NCBI GenBank assembly: GCA_963576785.1
Contig: OY756140.1
Coordinates: 1,984,001-2,048,000 of the forward strand
Length of the DNA stretch: 64,000 nt
DNA from: Chlorophyllum brunneum
Lineage: Eukaryota; Basidiomycota; Agaricomycetes; Agaricales; Agaricaceae
Reading direction: 5' to 3'
In this document: positions 37,520 to 47,687 of the stretch, piece by piece
Numbering within the stretch: the first letter of the stretch is position 1
How the letters are laid out: each line of letters starts with the position of its first letter
Notes under the pieces: generated by a model
What the model saw: only the letters and a program-made list of their open reading frames with translations
Databases searched by the model: none
Told to the model about the DNA's origin: nothing
Program-made: the position numbers and the translations under genes

Positions 37520-39827
37520 TTACACTGGAGTCTTTGGTAGTGCACGTCTGTGAGGTGAGAGGGATGTGATAACTGGCGGTCGAATGGAGAGGCTCTGCTT
37601 TGGAAGCAAAGCCGTTTCTTCGTACCTGGGCGGCTGGGACGAAATTGATTGAGGAGCCAAATGGGGACCAACCGTCTTGGTTGGAAGCTGATATTGACCT
37701 AGCTCCGCCTTCCGGGACTCACCCTGTCTGCCGCGTTGTGGGGATACATCAGAATCGTACAGTCGTGTGGCTTGCCGTGTTTCAGTCCGACTCTTGTTCT
37801 CCATTACGCTATTGAGGGGCATGATGCTGGAGGGGCTGAGCCAGTCTTCAGGGTCAGCAGGAATCTTGAGGCTGAGCCTTGTTCGGTCGTCACCTGTCCC
37901 CTGTCGTACGCCCTTTCTCTGACTTGGCAAAGGCTGGGTACGACGGCTGTTCAGTGCCTCTCGGTCATGCAAGCCTATTGGTTGAGTAACTCCCTTCCAG
38001 CGAATATCATTCGTCAGCAGGGGAATTTCGAACTCTGGACTGGACTTGGATTCTCGTGGATTTCGAGCCCGCGTGAGAGGTTGTGAAGGAGCCCCCTCTT
38101 GCACTTTTTCGGCGGATCTGGTACGTCCAGGTGTAATGCGATACGGCGGTACAGGCACGTGGGGTGAGGCATGACTGGAGTCGGAACCTGGGCTTGATTC
38201 GCGGATTGTTCGCATTGCACCACGAACATTAACAAGTCTGCTGCCGGGATCAGTACGCTGTAGACGCTCATTTGAATCCTGGCTGCTCCGTGATGGGCGA
38301 GTGCTAATCTGACTGGGCGATGTCGGTGTAAAAGGGAAAGTTTCGGGAAGAGGGTCAGGTAGGGGTTTAGAGAACCGAGAGCGGGGTTTGGAGGGAGTTG
38401 ATCGGGGGTGAACTTCGTGAGAGCTCATCGAGCTCTCGGAACTCGACTGATCCCGGATATGTGCTGGTCCAGGGCGGGCTGGGGTAATCAGATCTATTCT
38501 CTCGCTACTCGGAGACATGACCCCTCTTGTACCGTGCTGGGTACCTTGGGGTGTTTTTTGTTTCCGATAAATGAGAGGAGAGGCCGAGGTAAGCGCTTCG
38601 GGTACTATGTCCCTGCTCCTTACAGCTCGGTTGCTAGGCAGAGGGACCGGAAGCTTAGGAAGTTCTGGGACTGGTTCTTTGGGAGGTGAAGTAGGAGGGT
38701 CATTCCTAGAGCGTGGTCGTGACATGGCAGATGTGACAGAGCTTGTATCTGCCTTGTAGCTTACTTTCGTATTTTCTACGTGTGAAGACGTCGGATCCGA
38801 ACCAAGCTTGTCTCGAGGAAACTGCGTCGTCTCTGTGGCCGTGGCCGATCCCAACGTGGTGGATTTTTGTGGAGAAATAGGCCTGTCCCTCGTAGCCTCG
38901 GGATCTTGCGGGAAGCGAGGTAGCACCCGTTGACGACGGAGCATATAGACGACGGCAACGAAAAAGATCACAACGACGATAGTAATCAATGCAGCTATAA
39001 GGCCAATCACTATGTTCATTCGGCTGCTGAGTCCAGTGTGTGGTGAAGAAACTGGTGATCCACTTGGGGGGTTATTCTGGGTCGGGGATGAAGAGGAAGT
39101 AGGTGTGTCTCGACGTAGGAGGGCACTGTTTTCACTTGATGGGCGCAAGTGGCACGCACAGTTTTGAATTGGGATAGTCGACCCTGCCAGACCCCCTAAT
39201 CAGAACGTGTTGCAAGGTCCTGGTAGAACTAGTCAACGCACCGTCGTCCCCCAAGACATACTCAACAAACGAGAGGGTAATTTCCCCAAAAGTTCCAAAC
39301 CTACTGTCATAAAGATTGTGTAGTTCCAAATGCCGGTCATCCCATTGATCGAGGGCGAGGGAAAAGAGACAGCTCTGGGGATCATTGAGCAGTCATGGTG
39401 ACTCAAGCAGGATTACCGCTTACTGGAACCCACTCTGGAGACGTGGAGATCGAGGGGTCATGTCCGTCAACGGTGTGAAACTGTCCGCCACCGGGAGCCA
39501 GGCGGACACCATAAAGAGAAGCTCCTGCATGTTTGTGGCCATAGACCCTAATGAGTGACGTATCTCCTGTGTGCGGTTAGGGCCCGCTTTAGCGATTGAC
39601 CGGGAAGCCTTACTGAAACTCTTCAAGTCCAGGAAGAAGCCGGGAGAGGTGGTAGAGAGAAAAGCAGAGCTCGAGTTCCCGCTGCGTGTTTGGTTCAGCG
39701 GGAGGGGAACATCAAAGTCCGAGGCAAAGAGGCGGATAGTTCGCATAGAGCCAGCAACGCGAGGGATCAAGAGGAGGAGGAGAATGCGAAGGTACAAAAG
39801 ACCAAGCGATGCCCCGGAGCAAGCCAT
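37520..39827 (-). CDS. Single-pass membrane protein with signal peptide and Ser/Pro-rich tail
   Basis: Not assigned to a family. It starts MACSGASLGLLYLRILLLLL, a signal peptide. The ectodomain, assembled over short introns, includes GASLYGVRLAPGGGQFHTVD, DPSISTSPEWVPSCLF, HLELHNLYDSRFGTFGEITL, EYVLGDDG and STIPIQNCACHLRP. A Ser/Pro/Asn-rich stalk leads to a membrane segment (NIVIGLIAALITIVVVIFFV) followed by YMLRRQR, so the remaining 450 or so residues are cytoplasmic, Ser/Pro/Arg-rich and probably disordered. The layout is like fungal wall-stress sensors but no specific family motif is seen. The first internal intron (about 35 bases, near 39520-39560) is unusually short and unsure. Divergent from Ies1 copy B over 229 bases. 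Confidence 0.72.
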
Positions 39828-40056
39828 CCTCTAGGGGTTTGTGGCCTTGGGTGTGAGCAACGTTGGGAAGCACCCACGAAGAGGGAGGAGAGAGGGTGGT
39901 TGAGATGCATCGGGGAGCTCGGGGTGGGTTGGAGGTGGTGGCGCGGAGGGCATCAAGATGGCACCGCCGAGCGGATTGGACTGATCGTGATGGTTAGGCA
40001 GTGAGGAGAGATATCTATAGCAGTCACATGACCCCCTTCGCCTGCCCTCTCGTTCC

Positions 40057-41937
40057 ATGTCCAGCCGCACGAGCCCCGCCCCGAACCGCAGAGCCATCCC
40101 CATCAAACGCTCCGAGGGCGAGCCCCTCACCCGCAGCGACCTGCAGTACCGCTTTCTCCGTCAGGTCTTCGACGACACCCACGCCGTCTTCACAAACCCA
40201 TGGCCTGCTCCCTCTCCACCCAAGCTGACCTTTCGCAGCCTCTACATCAACACCCTCCTCAATTCCACAAAGCCAACCAAGGCCTTCCGCGACAAGCTGG
40301 CCGACTCGGATGCTTTTGCTCAGGATTTTGCCATGGTTGCGTTACTTGTCAATGTAGGGCGTATCAACACTACTATGAGTTGTCCGTCACTGTTTGGAAC
40401 CAAGCCCCGTTTCCATAGCTAACCCCGTTCAGTCTTCCCAGAAATGAAGACCACTATCCGCTCCTACCACCCTGTTCCCGCTCTCCAAAGGACCCCGGGG
40501 AATCTCCAGGACGCGCCTCGCATTAAACACATGCTCAGAGCCGTGGCTCTCCGGGGCGAGTCCAATAGCCCTTCGCACACACCTGCCGATATCCTCTCGC
40601 GTCTGGTCGGTTTTCCTTCATTTCACGTCGTATATTCTTCTTCAACCCACCAACCAGACTTCTGGGCAAGTTCCCCCAACAACCGTCACCAATCTCATTT
40701 TTGTTCTGGCCAATCATTCCGCTGTACGTAATTTCGGACTGCTTCAATCATCAACGCTTTTCCATTGACGCTTTATCAAAAGACCATTGGCCACTTGCAT
40801 CTCCCCGACAGCGTCGAATTTATAGACCTCTTTATCCGGACAGATCTTTCTTCTGCAAGTCGCGCAAATGCCTTCCTATGGCTTTGTTTCAACTATCTCG
40901 AAAGCCCTGCGATGAACAATGAGGATGACTATGATGACGACGTCATCGTCAACCCGTTCGGCTATCCGAGAAAGGATGGGAAATTGTCCTTCGTTCATCT
41001 CACCCCAGAGGAGGCCGCATCGGAGAACCTGGATCCACCTGACGAGCTTAAGCTCGCCGAGAAGCTGATTGAGCATCGCGGAACCCTCTTGCAAGGTCTT
41101 CACTCCAAGGACAAAAGTGCGGGTGGCAGTGTTGTCGGTGATCGTGATGACACACCACCAACTTTAATCGGAGAGGAAATTAGTGCAGTCTCCAAAGGCA
41201 AGCGAAAACGTGAGAACCCTCCCACACTCAAGAATCCCCGTATCGCCACGAAGGTCCAGAAACCTGCGGGAGACAAGATGGCCAAGGGTCACAAACACAA
41301 AGCGAAACCGACCAACAATCTCTCCCACCATGGTGAACCCCCACGCTCCTCGAGTCGTATGTTCCCTTTGGTATGTTTGACTGAGGCTAGTTAGGTGATA
41401 TCGTTTGACCAGGTGCCACTCGCCAACGTGTCATGAACATGCAGAATCAGTATCCTCCACATCAACTTCAGCTTTCATCACGCAGTCTCCAACACACATT
41501 GGACTCCGATGTCATCCCTAGCCACCGGTTTACACCCTATCAGACAGAATTCACAGCATTGCGGCAGTCCTCGGATATCTACCAAGCTGCACGAGCGAGG
41601 CGTCCAGTTCCTCCAAGATCATTCTTGCAACGTATGCTCCGACATGTCCGACTTGGTGATTGGCTGATTGGTGCTCACCTTCTATCAGATGCTTGGCTCA
41701 GGCTAACAACTGCCGACCCGTTGGTTGATTCTGATGCTGAAGGTGATGAACATACTCGTCATGAATACAGTAAGCCAATTGCATGATACCGCGTATTCAG
41801 TGCCACTGACGAATCGTCGTTCAGTGCAACGTCTTCGCGTCATCGCTGGTATCATCGGATCACCATTTTCGGACTCAGTTCAGCCAGTTGTCCAACCTCC
41901 GGTTCCAGAATCCAGTTACCACCCGCAGTATATGTAA
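40057..41937 (+). CDS. INO80 complex subunit 1-like protein (Ies1), copy B
   Basis: Second Ies1-family gene in the window. It starts MSSRTSPAPNRRAIPIKRSE and shows GEPLTRSDLQYRFLRQVFDD, LTFRSLYINTLLNSTKPTKA, LLVNVGRINTTMS, FPEMKTTIRSYHPVPALQRT, NLQDAPRIKHMLRAV, TVTNLIFVLANHSA and TIGHLHLPDSVEFIDLFIRT then ANAFLWLCFNYLE. In the FPEMKT block 24 of 32 residues match copy A. The tail is basic (KGKRKRENPP) rather than Gln/His-rich. The last two introns join SFLQ-H-AWLRLTTADPLVD and EY-M-QRLRVIAGIIG; stop at 41937. This copy keeps the block more like ascomycete Ies1, so it is the better candidate for the standard subunit. Confidence 0.8.
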
Positions 41938-42509
41938 CCCTTTTCACAGCACCCTTTTTTTTTTAATTCTATATCTATCTCTATGTATCGTATTTCCGTG
42001 TGCATATCAATGATCCCCCATTGACGGTAGTCTATTAGTTGTCCTCGAATCGACTTTAAACGCCCCATGCAGGCTTGATCCCAGTATTCCTGATTCCGTG
42101 TTACCCCTCAATGGTGGTCCAATGGCGGTGTCTCACGGACTAGGGTCACCCAATAAAAGCAATTCTGAATTATCTTACAACCAATATGTTCAAATGAAGA
42201 TGGCCCTACAAATACGACGAAACGAAGGAATAAAGAAGTTGGAAAAATTAGACAAAGGGAATTCCAGAGCTAGAAGACGAGAATACGTATAAGGCGAAGG
42301 CTGAGGAAGTGGCAGATGATCACAAATGGCGAAGCAGATAGAAGATATGAAAACAGAAGAATGAACCCACGAAAGGTTAATATAAACTATATGAGTGCAC
42401 ATAATAAAATACAATTGAAAACCCTTGTGGAACAAAAGGCGCCAAAATCAACGAGGCCAACCCGTGAGGTAACAACTTCGTCCACAAGTTGTAACTTGGA
42501 ACCGGCCAT
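41938..42509. other. Convergent 3' regions, AT-rich
   Basis: 572 bases between Ies1 copy B and the MIT-domain gene, both ending here. Contains a run of ten T near 41956 and AT-rich sequence around 42160-42420. No gene supported. Confidence 0.5.
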
Positions 42510-45450
42510 TTAATCCTCGAGAACCTTTTCACATTTCTTGACATACTTGTCGAGCAGGAGAGCAAGATCTCGGATCACGAAAGTTAATACAACGGTGGCA
42601 AAAAACTCCGAGGCTCGTTTAAGTTTTTGTTCCGTCGAAGCCCTGATGTCACTGGGGAATCCGGTGTACGCAGGAGCGATGGGTTGGGACCACACGGCCT
42701 TGGTGTGTTCATCAAGTAATTGAGCGTGTTGAAAGAGCTTCTTCAAGTTGTGCATATAAGCTGTCGGGGAGTCAACATTGCTGAAGATTTCGCGATTAAA
42801 CAGCGGTTCGGACAAGGGAAGTTGGCTAATGGCTCACTTTTTCCCGTTCGTGAACTTGTCGAAACGTCGGCTCAGTTTGTCACTCCATGTTGTCTTCTTC
42901 AGGACAAACCCTTCACCCACGCCCAGTTTTTTCCCGAAGTTGGCCACAACGCCATCACACATGTTTGAAAACTCTTCAAGTTTGACAAGCCAGGCATTAG
43001 CTTCTTTCCCTCCAATGCTGCCTATGCCCATAGCCATTCCACTACTCACGTTACCCGCGCCGAAGTATTCTGAACTTGTCAACTGTAGATCCTCTAAGGC
43101 ACCTTGTAAAATTTCCAGGACGCGGATCTTCTCGGCGACATTGGCAAGTTTCACGCCGGGGATGGCCCATACTTCGCTAGGAACGTGTAACCGACGGGTT
43201 ATGTAGCCACCCGTTGGCGATGTCATAGATACGACCAGCAGGTTCATCATAAAGTAAGGCTGGCGTAACGGGTCGCTAGGAGTGGCGGGAAGTGGTGTGG
43301 ATGCTGGCGCAAAGGGCACAATTCCAAGGGACATGGAAGGAGGGGCGAACGTCGGTATTGGAGTCCCAACCTGTGGAGGCATCGACTCTCCTGATTGTAT
43401 GGCATTTAACAAGGGAAGGTTTGGTGCCAATTTCGAGGGGAAGGAAGGCTTCCTATTAGTCAAGCCATTTGAGCCAGCGGGGGAAGGTAAAGGTGGCCGC
43501 TGCTCTATCGTAGCATTGACAAGTGAGGGTCGACGTCCAGGCTGAGAGAAAGATCGTGCTCTACCAGTTTGTACGTTAGCAGACTGGACTGGCGGCAAGG
43601 GAGGTTGTGCTTGCTTCGGAACAGATCCAGTGGAAATAGTTGAGTCTGGCGAGGCCGAACGAGACGGTAAGGAAGTCTTGATAGGTGCTGACTGAGTGAC
43701 TGTAGAGTGCGTAGGTTCAGATCGTGCAGCTATTGATGGGCCGCGAGGTCGAGAAGGAGGGGCATTCGGATTTCTGGGCGAAGGTGGGGCCTTGTAAAGA
43801 TGTAGACTAGTCCGGGGGGTACCAGAAGAATCAGCCGAGCTCGTTGGGGATGGAATTGGTGGTAAGGGATGAGGGTCATGCTTGGGGTTTCTAGGCGTAT
43901 CCAAGGATATACTCTGCACATCTTCATCATATCCTCGGGAAAGAACATTTACCCTAGCGGCACCTTCTTCCTCCAATGGTTCCAAACCCGAAAGGCCATA
44001 CGGAACATGCTCGGCTTGGGATTTTATTTCGGAACGAGGAAGGGGGTGCACATATGCTGCATCAAAAGGAGCCTCGACGACAGTGGTTGGTGCAGGGGGA
44101 AGAGAATTTGAGGGTGGAGGTTGTGACGGAGGTAACGAGGTCCGAGACCTGATCTTAAGAGGAAGGGCCCGCGAAACAGCAGCAAGTTGTGGTGGTGGCT
44201 GGGAGGGAGCGTTATAGGGAGCAGCTGCGTATGGGTGCTGTGAGGACGATAAAGGCAGCCCGGATATGAGATTATTGGTGAGGAGAGATTCATCCAGTGT
44301 GATGGGGGAGCCGACGGGTTGTGGAGCGTCATTCAAATCATGATGCGTATACTCAAGGGGATTATACTGTGCATCATCCTGAAGTTGGGTAGTACCATTG
44401 GTATAGGAAGGTTGTGGTATCTGAGGAGAACTTTCTGTTGACGGTTGGCCGGAGTGTGTGGGTGTATTCGCGTTGGTTGACGACACCGAAGGAGCCGGTG
44501 GGTAAAAAGAAGAGCTCGGGTACGGAACAGGTGGTATGCTGTATATGATACTCAGGATGTTCATACGATCCGCATATGTGTCATGCTGGATTGTGGCATC
44601 AACGTGGTGTTGTAGAGAGGGCGGGAGAGAAAACACTTACAATATTTTGCAACCGGCGAACCTCTTCTTCCTGGGCAGCAACGCTACGCCGCCTTCGGCC
44701 ACGACGTGATTCGGTGCTATCTTCGCCTCTGCGAACTCGTTCCATAACCTCACTCAGCAATGCGACACTCCGAGCATACGCATTGACGGCAGCCTCGGGG
44801 TCCTCATTGGTGGAGTCCAGCTGAACAGCTTCACGCGCGAGTTCGAGTGCCCGCGTAAGGGCCCGTCGTGATGAGGGCCGATGTTCGGTCGAGGGCGGAG
44901 AAAGATGACGGGTGTGGCTTCTAGCGCTCTCATGGGATTGCTGGGACATTCGGGAAGGTGGTGTAGGTGGAACGGAGGGCAGTGGTGGGTCTGACAAGTC
45001 ATCCGCCTGGGCAGCAGCCTGGAGTGGACTTTGGGATGCTGGGGCAGAGGAAGTTTGGCGGATTTGGGAGAAGTTAGCAACGGCTGCGAGAGCCGCAGAA
45101 GGTGCAGGTCGATTGAAAGAAGTGGAACGCGTTCCTCGCCCGTTCACCTGTCGCGGTCCAGAGTGGGAGCCAGGATCCTGGGAATCGGGGCTGGATGATG
45201 GGGCCAGAGTGGGAGTCGATGAAGGGGGCACGCTGGGGATGGGGAGGTTCGGGGGAGGAGCGGCAGGACGGATATGAGCTGCGGACGAACGGCGTCTTTG
45301 TGCGATGGCGGATAGGGAGGAAGATGTGGAAGCTGATGGCATGCTGGCCGTTGGCGCCGACGATGTATACGACACGGGGGGCTGCGACTGGTCGAGCCAC
45401 TCCCCGCGAGGCTGATGGGGATTCATATGGGAGTCCCATTCGATCTGCAT
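42510..45450 (-). CDS. MIT-domain protein with long disordered linker
   Basis: About 945 residues in three exons seen. The N-terminus is Ser/Pro-rich; then a MIT three-helix domain: RRALTRALELAREAVQLD, AAVNAYARSVALLSEVMERV, and, across the intron at about 44593-44642, EEEVRRLQNI-HDTYADRMNI. MIT domains bind ESCRT-III tails and act in endosomal sorting or abscission. A Pro/Ser-rich stretch of about 400 residues follows, then a conserved-looking C-terminal helical region (FMMNLLVVSMTSPTGGYITR, VWAIPGVKLANVAEKIRVLE, FATVVLTFVIRDLALLLDKY). The last exon, from NNVDSPTAYMHNLKKLF, joins over an intron beginning GTGAGC. The start at 45450 (MQIEWDSHMNPH) is the first ATG in frame; an upstream exon is possible. 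Confidence 0.75.
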
Positions 45451-45801
45451 GGCATCCACGGCAGCAGGGAGTGAGGATGAGGACAAGGGATGGGAACCGT
45501 GGAGACAGGCACAGACGCTGCCAGCTTATGCTCACCAACAAGAGCTGCACAGGAAATCACATATGACAAATCCCTTCGCCACAAGGTAGAACAACGTATC
45601 ATTAGGCAATCACATCACACTAGAATGCTCTCATACAGCTATTAGAAGGCAGTAACAAAGAAAAGGAACGTGATCACAAGTACGAGGGAGCGTAGAAAAT
45701 ATCCATTGTAACCAGCTATGTAGTCGAGAAAGACGGAAAACACCGGAATAAAAGAGGGTATACTCCATGGAAAGAAACACTTTCGAGGGACACGTGGCAC
45801 A
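45451..45801. other. Spacer between MIT-domain gene and septin
   Basis: 351 bases, no gene seen; promoter side of the MIT-domain gene and 3' end of the septin gene, both on the minus strand. Confidence 0.5.
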
Positions 45802-47480
45802 CTAGATTTCGGGCTGCGACCCCTGAGCAGCCAAACGGCTTTCCAAGTTTCTGCCCAGAATCTGATCAGTATTGCGAACTAGACCATCGGATCACATCAA
45901 CCCACCGGAGGGATTCTTCCTTGGCCAGCAATTCCTGCTTTTTCTCATTGATCTGACGCTGCATCCTGACTTCGGCCTCGCGAAGCTATTTGGCAATATT
46001 AATACGATACGTAGATCCATAAGCTGGGCCAGCTCACCTTTTCCTCTTCCCGACGGAGTTGCTCTTCCTTAAGGCGCACACCTTGAGTAGCAAGCTCCTC
46101 TGGAAGCAAGGAGCTGTCGCTGAGTGGACGATCAGCGAAAATCGATCGAAACAAGTGGAAACCACATTCTTACTGCTCGGTATGGACAGTCCTCGAGAGT
46201 TTCTCAGTACGATATGTCTCGTAGAGAACATCGTGGGTCAACGACTTCAAGTCTGCAAGGTGAGAACTAGTGCGTGTATTTTTAGAACGACGCGTTACCC
46301 AAATAGAAATAGTGCAACTTACTTCAACAGAGCGCTCCTGAGGCGACTGAAGTCAGAATGCTTAGGGTTGTCGACCTCGGCGATACCCCAGGGATATATC
46401 CTAGCACGGACAAGCTGTCCGTCGAGCTCAACCTCCTCCTCAGAACCGATGACGGCGAATGGCATCATGGCCTATCAATAAATAAGTTTAGCCTCTTCTT
46501 TTGAGAGCTTCTGCATGTTACACGTACACGAAGCTCGCTGTTATCTTGGATGGTCTCTTCATCATCTTCCTCGACATCATATGGGAAGTTGTAAACAGGA
46601 ATATCATAATGTTCGATATCTTGCATGATCTTGGACAGGGGTTAGATGCAGCTATACGTAGTGAACTAGTGTGGGCTTACCCTCTTCTTGAACCCCTTCA
46701 ATTCACTTGGGGTCAGCGAATCAGCCTTGCCAACGACCGGTATGACATTGACACGCGGGGAGAGGCGGCGCATAAGTTCAATATCCATTTCCCGCAGACT
46801 AGAAGAATAATGAATGAGAAGACACGAGTGGCAGCTGGATGGACGCGTACGCATGACCAGTCGGGGGGATGAAGTAGAGGAGTGCATGGACACGATTATC
46901 CCTGAAGCGGGGATTGCGTTTGATACGAGACTCTTCAGCCAGGATATCGTCATATTGGCGTTCAAGGTATCCGACAATTTCCTGAAAGCTAGTGAAAAAT
47001 GAAATCAAGCTCACATAGTATGGTCGCGACGAGGAAAACGCACGCAAATTCATTGTTGATATTGTCACCGAAGCCAGGTGTATCAACAATAGTGAGAGCA
47101 ATGCGGACGCCGTCTTCTTCCAGGTCTAGGAAAATTGTATGTGGGCAAACAAGGTGCGAGTGCCAAAGTATGGACATACCGATAGTCACTGGTTTAATCC
47201 TAATGCCCTCCTCGGTGTGAGCAGACGCAGGATCATCACAAATTTTGTGCGAGAGAACCTCAGACTCGCAAAGTGTGTTAACAAAGGTGGTGCGACCGGT
47301 GCCAGAGGTGCCTAGAATGCACGCAAAAAATGAGCGTCGCCAAAGTCGAGAATGACACGAAGCGTGTCCATGAAAAAGGACCTTCGCGTCACAGGTCAAA
47401 AAACACGCACCAACCACCATGACAGTGAACTGGACGCCCTTCTTGGCTTTGTTTCCTCTGCGTCTGCCAGCGAAAGACAT
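45802..47480 (-). CDS. Septin with arginine-type P-loop
   Basis: Filament-forming GTPase of the bud neck and septum. It starts MSFAGRRRGNKAKKGVQFTV. The P-loop reads GTSGTGRTTF, with Arg where most septins have Lys; G3 is DTPGFGD; G4 is GKADSLT. The septin-unique element YPWGIAEVDNPKHSDFSRLR is intact. A C-terminal coiled coil follows (VRLKEEQLRREEEK, LREAEVRMQRQINEKKQELL), ending NLESRLAAQGSQPEI. At least eight short introns, several exons under 130 bases. The Arg P-loop is, as I recall, typical of the Cdc11-type fungal septins, so I lean to that group without certainty. Divergent from MSH1 over 207 bases. Confidence 0.92.
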
Positions 47481-47687
47481 GGTTGCAATAGCGTACGGGT
47501 GGGTATGGGAGAAGTTCGTGTGTGGGGTTGGAACAGGTAAAGGTGGTGGTGTTGATGCGTATTATTTTGAAACTCCGCCCATCCTCGGTGGCGTGACCTC
47601 GAAAATTCCGGCGCCAAAATATTCATTCATAGGGCGCGTCCCGCCACTACTCACTATCCCTGACTCTGAGGAGGTGCAGAAGTTTGT

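Noticed and set aside
44599..45486. MIT-domain frame beginning at 45486
   Set aside because: That codon is TTG; the first ATG in frame is at 45450.
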